64,000 bases of DNA from Elymus sibiricus (Eukaryota > Streptophyta > Magnoliopsida > Poales > Poaceae). The notes under the pieces are model-generated. The model did no database searches, was not told the DNA's origin, and worked only from the letters and a program-made list of their open reading frames with translations. Positions 42,842-55,357 of this stretch are shown here, piece by piece. Within the stretch, counting starts at the first letter, position 1, and every line of letters starts with the position of its first letter. The position numbers were made by a program, and so were the translations under genes. The stretch is from positions 369,397,220 to 369,461,219 of the forward strand of contig CM077671.1 of NCBI GenBank assembly GCA_039707655.1, read 5' to 3'.

Positions 42842-43431
42842 TGACGAGGATACGTACCTAGGGTAGGGTATTAGGTTTGTCCTACATGCCCCACCTAAGG
42901 ACACCTCATTGAAGACCAACAAGACTGCAAGGAAGATTCCGACTGAACTAGCCAAGACATACGAGTCACTCGACGGATGTTCACTCGGAAGCCCCCCCTC
43001 CACTCGACAGTCAACTCTCACTCGGAGGGGCCGCTGTTCACTCGACAATAGAAGACCAGGAGGCACCCCAGGGAGGCCAACGGGCAGGCGTTACATTCGC
43101 CGCCTTAACTGGCATTCATTGTATATGTTACCAGTAACGTCCCCTCTTTATTACCTACAATCAATCCCCTTAATGTCAGACGTTTATGAGGGGCAGCGCA
43201 CTCTATATAAGCCACCCCTCCCCACTGGCACAAGGGTTCGCAATCCTTTGTAACGCAACACACATATCACTCGACAGAGTAAGCTCCCCGGAACACCTGA
43301 GACGTAGGGCTGTTATCACTTCCGAGTGAGGCCTGAACTCATACATCTATGTGTACACCCTTGCCGTAGCTAGGACTCTGCCCTCTCCTTTCGTACCCCT
43401 ACCATCTACTATCAGGCACGTTCCCACGACA
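42842..43431 (+). repeat. E2 5' LTR
   Basis: Begins TGACGAGG, ends CCACGACA. TATATAAG at 43204; palindromic ACGT-core motif at 43125-43140 with the left core decayed to ATGT. Seven CACTCG/CGAGTG hexamers. Confidence 0.95.
43204..43211 (+). promoter_or_regulatory. E2 LTR TATA box
   Basis: CTCTATATAAGCC, same context as in E1; second copy in the 3' LTR at 55720-55727. Genomic RNA would start about 30 bp downstream. Confidence 0.8.
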
Positions 43432-43450
43432 GTTGGCGCCCACCGTGGGG
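43432..43450 (+). other. E2 primer-binding site
   Basis: GTTGGCGCCCACCGTGGGG immediately after the 5' LTR, identical to E1. Confidence 0.8.
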
Positions 43451-43498
43451 CAGGCGTCTAAGCGACTTCCGGCGAGGTTGCAGTTTTTCATCTTCACC

Positions 43499-46381
43499 AT
43501 GTCTTCTGGCGGCGGTTTGATCTTGTGCTGCGAGATCCGTCTCGGCGCGTTCACCTTCATCGCCGACGACTCCGCATGGCTCCAGGAAGCCCCTCTCGAC
43601 GTTGAGGCTCTCCCCGTCCGTGGGGCGACGCACTTCAGCGCGAGTGCGTGCGGCGTTCTTCTCCGTCAGCCGTCGACCCCGTACATATCGGCTCCAGCGT
43701 CGTCCGCTCTCTCCGCTGTGCGTCGCCGCAAGCGATCTGGTCGTTCGCGGCTCCAGCGATGGGTGAGGCACGCGGCGGCGCGCCAAACATCGACTCCGCA
43801 GATCGCGGCTATCGAGCCCGCCGAGTCCTTTCTCGGCCTGTCCGATTCGGCTTCAAATCAATCTGATCTCCCTTCCGAGTGCGAGAGCTGCGACCCCGCA
43901 GCAGAAGTTTTCATGGCGGGTTCTCACCAGAGTCCACCCGGTTACGGCCGTGGCGGTCGTGAGCACGGTGGCCCGTCGAATGAGCAACAGCGCAGGGATG
44001 AGGAGGTCCTCCAGACCCTCATCGTCGGCGCGACTGCAGAGGCCCAGGCTCTGGAGGCTGCGCGTCTCGCCACTCTGGCGGAGCACGCGCGCCTCGAGGA
44101 TATGCAGAGGTCACTCGGCGAGCGCACTCGACAGCCCCGCGAGCGTCAGTTGTTCCCTCCAGTCGACGACAATCGTCAGGTATACCGAACTCCGATCCAG
44201 AATGTTGCGGCAGCGGCTAGGATTGCAGATTCCATACAGCCGTCCGATTCAGAGGCCGGCAGAGGACTTGAGCAGATCCAAACCCTGCTTGGGGCGGCTC
44301 GTCAGCAGAACTCCGCTGTCTCTCAGTCGCGCAACAGGATTCACAGCAAGTCAGTTAGAGCAGAAACAGTCCAGTCGGCCCACAATCCAGGGTCACCACA
44401 GCGCCGCAGAGGCGGGGATTACCGCAACGATCAGTACAGAGATCAGAGGCGAGATCAGTTTGCTCCTCGGCATCACCGTGACGACCACCATCGGGTGCCT
44501 ACTCCTCCGCGGAGTGGTCCATACGTGCCCCGGCACTATGATGACAGGCGCCCGTATGGTGATGAGCGGGACCCTGGGTTTGACGCGAGATCCGTTCTTG
44601 TTCAGAACCGGGTCGACAGAGGCAGATACAACCGAGGTGGCTATGACAGAGATTATCCAAGTGGAAGTGGTACAGCTGTTTCTGGTCCAGAGTGCTTCAG
44701 CAGAGCCATTCGATCTGCTGAGATCCCCCCCAACTTCAGGTTGGCGGCTGGGATTAGCAAATTCACCGGTGAGTCGAAGCCGGAAACTTGGCTAGACGAC
44801 TACCGAGTGGCTGTCCAGATCGGCGGAGGCAACGACAACGTGGCTATGAAACACCTGCCCCTAATGTTGGATGGTCCGGCCCGGGCGTGGCTTAACCAGT
44901 TGGCTCCTTCTAGCATCTATTGCTGGGAGGATCTTGCCCGAGTGTTCGTCAAGACCTTCAAAGGCACCTGCAAGCGCCCTGCCGGTTTGCTCGAGTTGCA
45001 GCACTGTGTCCAGAAACCGAATGAGACCTTGAGGGATTACATTCAGCGGTGGACCACTCTTCATCACACGGTGGAAGGTGTTTTCGAGCACCAGGCTGTT
45101 TGCGCCTTCAAGGCCAGAGTCAGATACAGAGAGCTCTATTTGAAGTTTGGTCAGACAGGAGATATGTCCATGAGCAAGATGATCGAGATTGCCACCTGAT
45201 ACGCCAACGGTGAAGAGGAGGATCGCCTCCGCAGTGGCAAGGGTAAGGCAGTCGACAGTAATCCCGGCGGCGGAAATTCCAGTCGGAAGCAGAAGCGTAA
45301 GGCTGACGGCTCTGCCCAGGCAGAAGTAGCCGCTCTGGCGGCGAAAGGGAAAGTGAAGCCAAAGGGGCAGTTTGTTCAGAAGAAATCCAAGAACCAGTCG
45401 ACAGATGTCCTGGATTTGCCGTGTCCCCTCCACTCGAGGAGGGATGAAGAAGGAAACTTGATTCCGTCGAAGCACACCACTCGACAGTGCCGATTGCTGA
45501 TCCAGGGGTTCAAAGGAGAGCAGTCGAGTGAGAAAGATCCTGACAAGGCAGAAGACGAAGACAAAGAAGAGTTTCCTGAGATTAATGCCACCTTGGTGAT
45601 TTTCGCTGATGTAGAAAGCAAGAGTCGACTAAAGGTCATCAACAGAGAGGTCAACATGGCTGCTCCAACTACCCCCGAGTATCTCAAGTGGTCCCAAACG
45701 GCTATCACCTTCGATCAGTCGGACCACCCTGCCCATGTCCCTACCCCAGGTCAACAGGCACTGGTGGTGGATCCGGTGGTGGGAGGCACTCGGCTCCGCA
45801 AGGTTCTCATGGATGGAGGCAGTGGCCTGAACATTTTGTATGCTAATACCCTCAAGGGGATGGGCATTCCGATGTCCAGACTCAGCAAGAGCAGTATGCA
45901 GTTCCACAGGGTCATCCCCGGGAAGAAGGCCAAGTCACTCGGACATATTGCGCTGGACGTGGTGTTCGGCACGGACAAGAATTTCCGCAAGGAGAAGCTG
46001 ACATTTGAGGTTGTAGATTTCAAGAGTGCATATCATGCCATCCTTGGCCGTCCGGCGTATGCGCGTTTCATGGCCCGCCCATGCTACGTGTATCTCAAGC
46101 TTAAGATGCCCGGGCCCAAGGGTGTGATCACAGTCACTGGCAATCGACAGAGGGCTGAGGAGTGCATCCAGCAGGGCTCCAAGATCGCCAACATGCAAAT
46201 GGCTGTGGTTGAGCTTGAAGAGTACAAGAAGACTGCTGATCCTGCTGATCTATTGCATTCCAAGAAGCCCACCACCGAGTCAGCCTTTCAGTCGGCAGGA
46301 GAATTGAAGCAAGTGCACATTCACCCGACAGATCCTACTGCTGCTCCGACCAACATCTCAACCACACTCGACAGCAAATAG
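43499..46381 (+). pseudogene. gag: E2 gag-protease with one nonsense codon
   Basis: ATG 43499 (CACCATGT, 'MSSGGGLI') is the first good start. Open to TGA 45197-45199, where E1 has an Arg codon (a CGA-to-TGA change), then open again to TAG 46379-46381. Gag capsid-like region: 'PETWLDDYRVAVQIGGGNDN'. A basic, Gln/Lys-rich linker follows the nonsense codon, then protease 'VLMDGGSGLNILYANTLKGM'. Terminal codons AGC AAA TAG match E1. Without readthrough of the TGA, the protein lacks protease. Confidence 0.9.
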
Positions 46382-46444
46382 GAAGCCGCGCTCATCCAGT
46401 TCCTCCGTGAGAACTGGGACATCTTCGCATGGAAGCCCGCTGAC

Positions 46445-49400
46445 ATGCCTAGTGTACCCAGGGGACTGGCTGAGCACCGACTGAGAGTTGATCCGAAGGC
46501 CAAGCCTGTCAAAGAACACTTGTGCCGATCGGCAACTGAGAAGCGGAAGGCAATCGGCGAGGAGGTGGCTCGACTCTTGGCGGCCAAGTTCATTCGCGAG
46601 GTCTACCACTCCGAGTGGCTTGCGAATGTCGTCATGGTCCCCAAGAAGGACAAGTCGCTCCGAATGTGTATAGATTTTAAGCATATCAATCGGGCCTGCC
46701 CGAAGGATCATTTCCCGCTTCCCCGCATCGACCAGATTGTGGACTCGACTGCGGGGTGCGAGTGTTTGTCTTTCCTTGATGCTTGCTCTGGGTACCATCA
46801 GATCCGTCTGTTTGGCCCAGATGAAATAAAAACGGCATTCATCACCCCTTTCGGGTGTTTCTGCTACATCACCATGCCCTTTGGTCTGAAGAATGCTGGC
46901 GCTACTTTTATGTGCATGATTCAGAAGTGCCTCCTCGACCAGATCAGTCGGAACATCGAGGCATACATGGATGATATTGTGGTCAAGTCTCGCATAGGTT
47001 CCGACCTGCTGACTGACCTGGCGGAAAGATTCGCCAACCTCAGAAGATACGACATCAAGCTCAATCCGACCAAGTGTACTTTTGGAGTTCCAGGTGGAAA
47101 GTTACTCGGTTACCTTGTTTCCGAACGAGGAATCGACATCAACCCTGAGAAGATCGGTGCCATCATCCGAATGAAACGCCCCGAGCATATTCACGATGTC
47201 CAGAAGCTCACTGGTTGCCTAGTAGCGCTCAGCAGATTCATTTCTCGTCTCGGGGAGAAGGCACTGCCTCTGTACCGACTGATGAAGAAATCCGAAACGT
47301 TCGAGTGGAATTCAGAAGCAGAAGCAGCGTTTGGCCAGCTCAAAGCCCTGCTCTCCACCAAGCCGGTGCTTGCCGCTCCATACAGCAAAGAACCCCTGCT
47401 CCTGTACATCGAGGCCACAAATCAAGTCGTCAGTACAGTTCTCACTGTCGAGCGGGAGGAGGCAGGCAAAGCCTACAAAGTCCAGCGCCCAGTTTATTAC
47501 ATCTCCGAAGTGTTGACTCCTTCGAAGCAAAGGTACCCACATTACCAGAAGCTTGTCTATGGTATATATCTATCAGCGAAGAAGGTGGCGCACTATTTTC
47601 AAGATCACTCAGTCTCAGTCGTCAGTGATGCTCCTTTGAATGAAATCCTCAACAATCGAGACGCGACTGGTCGAGTGGCTAAATGGGCCATCGAGCTTCT
47701 TTATTTTGATATCAAGTTTGAAGCGAAGAAAGCCATTAAATCTCAAGCACTTGCTGATTTCGTGGCCGTGTGGATAGAACAGCAGCAGCCACTCCAAATC
47801 CACTCGGAACACTGGACCATGTTCTTTGACGGCTCGAAGATGCTGAACGGTTCTGGTGCTGGCGTGGTGTTGGTGTCTCCCAAGGGCGATAAACTCAGCT
47901 ATGTCCTCCAGATTCACTTCGATTCCTCCAATAACGAAGCTGAGTACGAAGCACTCCTCTACGGGTTGCGTATGGCCATCTCACTCGGCGTCCGTCGCCT
48001 GATGGTATACGGTGACTCGGATTTGGTGGTCAATCAAGTGATGAAGGAGTGGGATGTCAGGAACCCCGCCATGACTGGATACTGCAATGCAGTAAGGAAG
48101 CTTGAGAAGAAGTTTGAAGGTTTGGAACTCCATCACGTTCCCCGAGTGAAGAATCAAGCAGCTGACGAACTGGCAAAAATCGGTTCCACTCGGAAGCCTG
48201 TACCCAGCAATGTATTCCTGGAGCATTTGCACTCTCCTTCGGTGCAAGAGGACCCCTTCACTGAAGAGCCCCCGCAGCCTATCAGCGCCTCCAATCCGAC
48301 TGAAGTTGATGTCCCGGCAGTTATTGATCTGGTCAGTGAGATTCTGGTGATTACTCCCGATTGGACGGTGCCCTACATCGCGTACATCCTCAGGCGAGAA
48401 CTTCCAGAAGATGAAGTTGAAGCTCGACAGATTGTCCGCAGATCTAAAGCTTTCACTGTTATGAATGGGCAGCTTTACAGAGAGAGCGTAACCGGCGTAG
48501 CTCAGCGATGCATTTCTCCTGAAGAAGGTCGACTGATTCTGGAGGAAATTCACTCGGGAACTTGCGGCCATCATGCGTCCTCTCGGACGATTGTTACCAA
48601 GGCCTACCGAGCTGGTTTCTTCTGGCCGCGCGCCAATGAGATGGCTAAGGATATTGTGCAGCACTGTGAAGGATGCCAGTTCTATGCAAACTTGTCACAC
48701 AAGCCTGCGTCTGCTCTGAAGACTATCCCACTCGTCTGGCCGTTCGCCGTATGGGGTTTGGATATGGTCGGACCTCTCCGGACGGGCCAGAGTGGTTTCA
48801 CGCATCTCCTGGTAGCAGTCGACAAGTTCACCAAATGGATTGAGGCCAAGCCTATCAGGAAGCTGAACTCTCGCACAGCCATCAAGTTCATGAGGGAAAT
48901 AATATTCAGATATGGAGTTCCTCACAGTATCATCACGGACAATGGTTCAAATTTTGACTCGGAAGAGTTCAGAGCCTTTTGCTCCTCTCAAGGCACTCGG
49001 GTGGATTACGCATCCGTTGCGCACCCCCAGTCAAACGGTCAGGCAGAGCGAGCGAATGGTCTTATCCTTCAAGGGTTGAAGCCCTGACTCATGCGTGAAC
49101 TTGATCATGCAGCTGGAGATTGGGTTACTGAACTACCGTCTGTTCTGTGGGGTTTGAGGACGACCCCCAACCGGTCGACTGATCGCACTCCTTTCTTCAT
49201 GGTGTATGGAGCCGAGGCTGTCCTGCCGAGTGACGTCCTTCACAATTCCCCTCGGGTGGATCTTTATTTGGAGGTTGAAGCTGAGCAAGCACGTCAGGAC
49301 GCTGTAGATCTCCTTGAGGAAGAGCGAGAGATGGCTCTGATTTGGTCGACTGCATACCAGCAAGATCTGCGTCGCTTTCACGCAAGGCATGTCAGGAGTC

Positions 49401-49594
49401 GGACCTTCCACGAAGGGGACCTTGTGCTCCGAGTGGACCAGGACCGGCCTCACAAGCTCGCCCCCGCATGGGAAGGCCCTTTCATCGTCACCAAGGTGTT
49501 GAACAATGGAGCCTACCGCCTTTACAACCTCAAGAAAAACGCTGACGAGCCCCGAGCCTGGAACGCGGATTTACTTCGTCGATTCTATACCTGA
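46445..49594 (+). pseudogene. pol: E2 pol: reverse transcriptase, RNases H, integrase, one nonsense codon
   Basis: In frame with gag-protease across TAG 46379-46381 (21 codons from the stop to this Met). Reverse transcriptase has 'YMDD' and 'FLDACSGYHQ'; second RNase H has 'MFFDGSKM' and 'GDSD'; integrase keeps the HHCC finger and the DDE residues in 'LDMVGPL', 'TDNGSNF' and 'GQAERANG'. TGA at 49085-49087 replaces an Arg codon just after the integrase core, so the C-terminal 170 residues (49091-49594) are cut off. Nearly colinear with E1 pol. Confidence 0.92.
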
Positions 49595-49689
49595 AGACTG
49601 GGTTGCTTGATGTAATAAGAGAACAGTCTTGCTTATCAATGATATGACTCCTGCAGCCTTTCGTCGATTCCGATCGCACAATTTTGAGT

Positions 49690-50975
49690 TCAAGAACACT
49701 CCGAGTGATGAGCAATCCTCTCACTCGAAGGGCTTAGCTGCGATTCCGCATCGCCTAAGTCAAAAACTACTCCGAGTGACGGGCGATCCCCGCGCTTGGG
49801 GGCTTAGCCGCGATTCCGCATCGCCTAAGTTACAAAATACTCCGAGTGATGAGCGATCCTCACACTCGGGGGCTTAGCCGCGACTCCGTGTCGCCTAAGT
49901 TCAAAACCTTGTCGAGTGAATAGCATCGCATTCACTCGGAGGCTTAGCTGCGATTCCGCATCGCCTAAGTCTAAAAAAATACTCCGAGTGATGAGCGATC
50001 CTCACACTCGGAGGCTTAGCTGCGACTCCGCATTGCCTAAGTTCAAAACTACTCCGAGTGATACGCGATCCTTGCGCTCGGAGGCTTGGCTGCGAATCCG
50101 CTTCGCCCAAGTTAAAAAACTACTCCGAGTGATGAGCGATCCTCGCACTCGGGGGCTTGGCCGCGAATCCGCTTCGCCCAAGTTAAAAAACTACTCCGAG
50201 TGATGAGCGATCCTCGCACTCGGGGGCTTGGCCGCGAATCCGCTTCACCCAAGTTAAAAAACTACTCCGAGTGAGGAGCGATCCTCGCACTAGGGGGCTT
50301 GGCCGCGAATCCGCTTCGCCCAAGTTAAAACTCTACTCCGAGTGTCGAGCGATCCTCGCACTCGGGGGCTTGGCCGCGAATTCGCTTCGCCCAAGTTAAA
50401 ACTCTACTCCGAGTGTCGAGCGATCCTCGCACTCGGGGGCTTGGCTGCGAATCCGCTTCGCCCAAGTTAAAAAAAAACTACTCCGAGTGACGAGCGATCC
50501 TCTCACTCGGAGGCTTAGCCGCGATTCTGTATCGCCTAAGTTACAAACTACTCCGAGTGATGAGCGATCCTCACACTCGGGGACTTGGTCGCGAATCCGC
50601 TTCACCCAAGTTAAAAAACTACTCCGAGTGATGAGCGATCCTCGCACTCGGGGGCTTGCCCGCGAATCCGCTTCGCCCAAGTTAAAACTCTACTCCGAGT
50701 GTCGAGCGATCCTCGCACTCGGGGGCTTGGCCGCGAATCCGCTTCGCCCAAGTTAAAAAAAAACCACTCCGAGTGACGAGCGATCCTCTCACTCGGAGGC
50801 TTAGCCGCGATTCTGTATCACCTAAGTTACAAACTACTCCGAGTGATGAGCGATCCTCACACTCGGGGACTTAGCTGCGATTCCGTATCGCCTAAGTCTA
50901 AAACTACTCCGAGTGTCGAGCAATCCTCGCACTCGGAGGGCTTAGCCGCGAACCAGCTTTCGCCTAAGTCCAAAA
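49690..50975 (+). repeat. E2 tandem array, ~71-bp monomers (about 18 copies)
   Basis: CTCCGAGTGATGAGCGATCC-type landmarks recur about every 71 bp from 49698 to about 50906. Each unit has CACTCGG(G/A)GGCTTAG or CTTGG, then CGCGAATCCGCTTCGCC, so CCGAGTG...CACTCGG and GGC...GCC can pair. Units are more diverged than in E1 and not organised as a fixed dimer. Same location, between pol and the antisense gene. Confidence 0.92.
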
Positions 50976-51042
50976 TCAACCAAACAAATTTAAGACCCCT
51001 GCCGATGTCACCGCCATTCGACAGCGGTCTCGGGGACTACAC

Positions 51043-51073
51043 CCAGTGGGTGCACTCTGCGTGCCCCCACTGG
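51043..51073 (-). repeat. E2 31-bp hairpin module downstream of the antisense gene
   Basis: CCAGTGGGTGCAC, five loop bases, GTGCCCCCACTGG: the reverse complement of the E1 modules. It lies about 220 bp beyond the stop codon of the antisense gene. Confidence 0.8.
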
Positions 51074-51292
51074 ACTAGAAACCACTCGACAAGACCTGAT
51101 CTACTCGAGAGGAAATCAAGCAAAGGACTGAAAAGCAAATTCAGATAAATCCAGAGTATTCAGCATGGATAAAAGTTGCCCATGCAAATGACGAAAGTAC
51201 TCGGGCCCAAGACCCGAAAGAAGTTTTAACGATACACCATCACTCGGCATACCGAGGCAAATTAAAGTTTTTGATCACCAGCAAAAGTTTTT

Positions 51293-54200
51293 TTAAGCTC
51301 CTGAGGGACTCGCAGGCTCGACGAAGATATCCAGGTCGATCCCGTCGGCGATCCGGGTAGCTGCAGAGATGAAGGTCTCCATGAAGTCTTGGAATTGAAG
51401 CTTTTTTGTGTTGGCCACCTGGAGTGCCTTCAGCTTGTCTTCCTTTGCCTCCTTGCAATGGACCCGGACGAGGGAGAGCGCCACATCAGCTCCACAGCGT
51501 GCCGCGGATTTCTTCCATGCCTGCACTCGACCAGGGAGCTCGTCAAGCCGAGTCATCATTGACTCGAGGTCAGCTTGAAGTGAGTCTTCCGGCCACAGCT
51601 CCTTGTCGACCTTCCCCATTGCATCCCGCAGTCGAGTGACGTACTCCCGGACGCCTGCGACTCGAGCTTGAAGCCAGAACATGTTCATAGCCACAGCATC
51701 TCCGACAGGTGACTTGGAAGGGTCCAGATTGGGCTCGACTGCCTCGGTCTCCTTCTCGAAGTCCTTGCAGAATTCTATATGAAGAAGATGAAAAGAATTA
51801 ATCATGATACTGTTCCCTGAGAATCAACAGAACTCACTCGACTGGATAAAGCTGGAATTGACGGAATTCACTCGACTGGAGAAAATTACCTTCAAGCAGA
51901 ACATACATCTTTTGGGCGTAATTCTGCAGATAGGCCTCCAAGCCCTTTGCTCTCTTGGTGGCATGGTCAAGCCTTTTGCTCCAGTCAGCTCGCTCTTGCT
52001 TCAGCTTGTTGTTCTCCTCCTCCAGCTTACTCGCAGCGGTGAGCTTCTTTTCGGCAGCCTCAGTCTTTTCTCTCGCCACCTTTTGAGCATCTGCGAGTGC
52101 TTGGTCTTTGTCCTCCAGCGCCTTCTTCATCGTATCTAAGGAAACAGCATTGTTGAGTCGCGCTTGGAGTCGACGGTTTTCAGCACGCACGTCTGCTCGA
52201 GTGGAGTCACTCGGTTCAAAGACAGAAGAAACAATCAATGGAGTATTCGATCAACAAAGTTTACCTCCTGAAGCCCTGAGGTCGGCCTGCGCACGCTCCA
52301 GGTCCTTTCGCGCCAATTCCAAGTCCACCTGAAGCTGGGCCTTCTCCTTCTCCAAGTCAACGTATCGAGTACCGAGCTCACAAGCCTTCTGAAGATCAAA
52401 CAACAAAGACAATTCAGTCGACAGAGATATGGGCTCCGAATCCAAGTTCTAAGACTCCCGCCGACTGCCCGCAGCCGACGGCAGTCTCGGGGACTACACC
52501 CAGTGGGTGCACTCAACGTGCCCCCACTGGAACGGTATCCACTCGGAACGGTCCGCCCGATCCGAGTGATGGCCGAGCAAAAAAAAGAGAAGAAACAAGT
52601 TAAAAAGTTCTAAGACTCCCGCCGACTGCCCGCAGTCAACGGCAGTCTCGGGGACTACAACCAGTGAGTGCACTCAGCGTGCCCCCACTGGAACGGTATC
52701 CACTCGGAACGGTCCGCCCGATCCGAGTGATGGCCGAGCAGAAAGGAGATGTCCACTCGACCAGGTCAGCCCTGACCGAGTGCATGACAAGCGATTACCA
52801 CTCGACAGACAGAAAACACCCAGCGGGTGCAGAGTCAAGTCATGGTAAACAGTAAGCGACACAATCAAAAAACGCACTTACAAGTGCACTTACTTGGACA
52901 TTCGCCCGAAGCGCTGAGCTAGCGTCGTAAGCCAGCTTGCTGGCCTCGTACGCCTCCTTGGTTCGCTGCATCATGTGTTCAGCCTGCATCATCGCCTCCT
53001 TGGCAGCTCCAGTTTGATCTTCTGGAACGCGATGCAAGGAGAAGATGGTCTGCGAAGGGGCCGACGATGCAGTCACAAGGACTGGTGCTTGCGAGGCTGG
53101 CACTGCGGAGACAGGCGCTTGAGGCGGGCTGGCGAGCTCCATGGCCGTCTGAGTCGGTGTTGCAATCGGTTCAGTCGGAGACGGGGCTGCGGGGTCGATA
53201 TCCATTGGCTCTGCAGGTCACCAGTCGACATTTCACAAAGTTTGTCGAATGGTTTGAGAAAAGTGTCGAATGGTAATACGTCATACCTTGGCGAGAAGTG
53301 GCTGCATCAGGCGTGTCCTTCTCCGCGCTGTCCTCTCCTCGTCCCGGCGACGTCACCGAGGTAGCAGCCCTGATATTCAAGAGTTACTCGACCAGCAAAA
53401 ATATGAAGTTCAACAACAAGCTAAGCAAAGAGCAAGGACACTTACGTCGAGACAATCGGCACGGCAGCTATGATTCTGGGAAGGGCCTTCCGGGGCTTGG
53501 TGGTGGTGACCTTGGGCTGCTTGACAACCTTTTCAGTCGGCTCCGGCGTCGACGTCCGACTGCGTTTGGAGCTCCTGGTGGTCGACCCCCCCGGCCCGAC
53601 CTCGGCCGGGCGCAGGGTCGTGGCGCTGCTTGAATCGTCCTTCGGTTCGAGGAGGAGACACAATCTCAACATCATCGCTCCCTGAGTCATCGCTGCCACC
53701 TTCGCTGTCCTCATCGTAGCTGATGCTGTCACTGTCTTCTTCGCTCCCCACCCCTTCAAGGTTCTGGCCGCCATTCGGCACGGGTGAATACATGTTCATG
53801 AACTCCTGCAAAGATCCAAGTCAGTCGGCAGAAAGACGTATTCACTCGACAAGATACAAAAGCAATCGACAACTACAAGAATTACCACATTCGGATGGCG
53901 CTCGGCAGAGAAGGGCAGGACTCTCTTAGACCCTCTGGGGTTGTCCCGTGCTCCCGTGATGCTGCGCAGCCACTGAGAGACAGTTTCCTCAGAGACATCT
54001 TCCGGGTGTGTGCGGGTGGTATCGTCAGATCCCGAGTAATGCCACATTGGGTGGTCCCGCGCCTGGAGCGGCTGGATCCGTCGACCCAGGAACACCTCCA
54101 GCAGGTCCAGTCCGGTCACTCCGTCGCGGACCAGATTGACTACGCCGTTCATCAGAATCCCCATGTTGGCCTTCTCTTCCTTAGCTACTACCAGAGAGGG

Positions 54201-54833
54201 GGGCGTAGTGGGTTGAGCCAACGTGAAGGGTGGAAGGCCAGTCGACATGTTCGGAGACGCCACGTCATTGCAGTAGAACCAGGTCGACTGCCAGCCTCTA
54301 ACCGACTCCGGAAGAGTTAGCGATGGAAACGCGCTCCCCTTCCTCTTCTGGAGGCCTAAACCCCCGCAAAGCTGGATGACGTTGGTCCTACTATCACTAG
54401 ACTGGGCCTTCTTCACCGACTGAGATCGAACAGTAAAGATGTACTTGAACAGACCCCAGTGGGGAGGACAACCCAAAAAACACTCGCATAGCGTCACGAA
54501 AGCAGCAAGATATGCAATGGCGTTGGGAGGGAAGTGGTGCAGCTGAGCCCCGAAGAAATTCAGAAAACCGCGGAAGAAGGGATGAGGGGGCAGAGCGAAA
54601 CCTCTCTCCAGATGGGTCGTTAGGAGGACCCTTTCGCCTTCGTGCGGTTCCGGCTCCGCTTCCGTCCCCGGCAACCTCCACGACCCAGCCGCGACGAGGC
54701 CGTCGGCGACAAGATTCTCCACATCCTGCGCCGTCACGGTTGACTGCATGAAATCGCCCTGCATCCATCCGAGCGGCACGGCAGCCCGGGCGCTCGAGGG
54801 CTTCTTCCCCTTCATCATCTTCTTTGGTGCCAT
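51293..54833 (-). pseudogene. E2 antisense accessory gene (Transposase_28-like plus coiled coils), one frameshift
   Basis: Predicted exons on minus: 54833-53886, 53805-53446, 53369-53287, 53210-52894, 52388-52265, 52192-51890, 51774-51293. All junctions fit GT-AG. Exons 5, 6 and 7 have exactly the lengths of the E1 gene (124, 303 and 482 bp). Exon 1 starts 'MAPKKMMKGKK' and carries 'LPPHPFFRGFLNFFGAQLHH' and 'LCECFLGCPPHWGLF'. Exon 2 is 360 bp against 362 in E1 and changes frame, probably at a run of seven G near 53586, so this copy is broken. Its exon 2 donor is a good GTAAGT, unlike E1. The last exons are coiled coil ending 'SPSGA'. The conserved exon lengths and splice sites argue that this gene was under selection in the lineage. 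Confidence 0.78.
52500..52691 (-). repeat. Two 31-bp hairpin modules in intron 4 of the E2 antisense gene
   Basis: At 52500-52530 and 52661-52691, 161 bp apart, each preceded on plus by GTCTCGGGGACTACA. Same module as in E1 intron 4 in the equivalent orientation relative to the gene. Confidence 0.82.
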
Positions 54834-54943
54834 GGATGCAGCAGTGAGTGGATTCGATCTGGGTGGCGAGGCGGCGGAACAGAGGAAGCGAGAGAGATGG
54901 CGGGAAAATGGCGCACTGTTGCAAATTTCCCCTCCCCGCTCGT

Positions 54944-54950
54944 CTTTTAT
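54944..54950 (-). promoter_or_regulatory. TATA box of the E2 antisense gene
   Basis: Minus-strand GATAAAAGACG, about 110 bp upstream of the ATG at 54833, matching the TATAAGAGGCG of E1. Confidence 0.6.
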
Positions 54951-55341
54951 CTCCGTCGACCCGAGTCACTGACGCGTGGGTCCGCCGTATCCCTGTGCAT
55001 CCCACTAACGGCGGAGGCGCGATACGTGGCACTAAAGTCGGCACGAGGATCGAGGAGCCGCTGCCCCGACGGTTGCGTCATCCTTGCTCTGCGCGCCTTC
55101 CCCGTAAATTCAAATCCCGCGAAATCCGGGCCGGACAGAGCGTCCTGTCACATCTGGAGATTCTGTCGACCATTCAGACCCGAACTTGCCTCTAAATTCA
55201 CTCGGAAGAACTGACCAGTTGAATAGATCAAGGCAGACGTTGGAAGGCCCAGTCGTCACAGGTATCCTGAAGATCTCGAAACTCACTCGGGACGCTGAGT
55301 TCGACAGAACCTGCACTGCACCTTCTCCACTCGAACCCTGA

Positions 55342-55357
55342 TCCATTTGGGGGCTAA
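55342..55357 (+). other. E2 polypurine tract
   Basis: TCCATTTGGGGGCTAA directly before the 3' LTR; one base from the E1 version. Confidence 0.85.
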
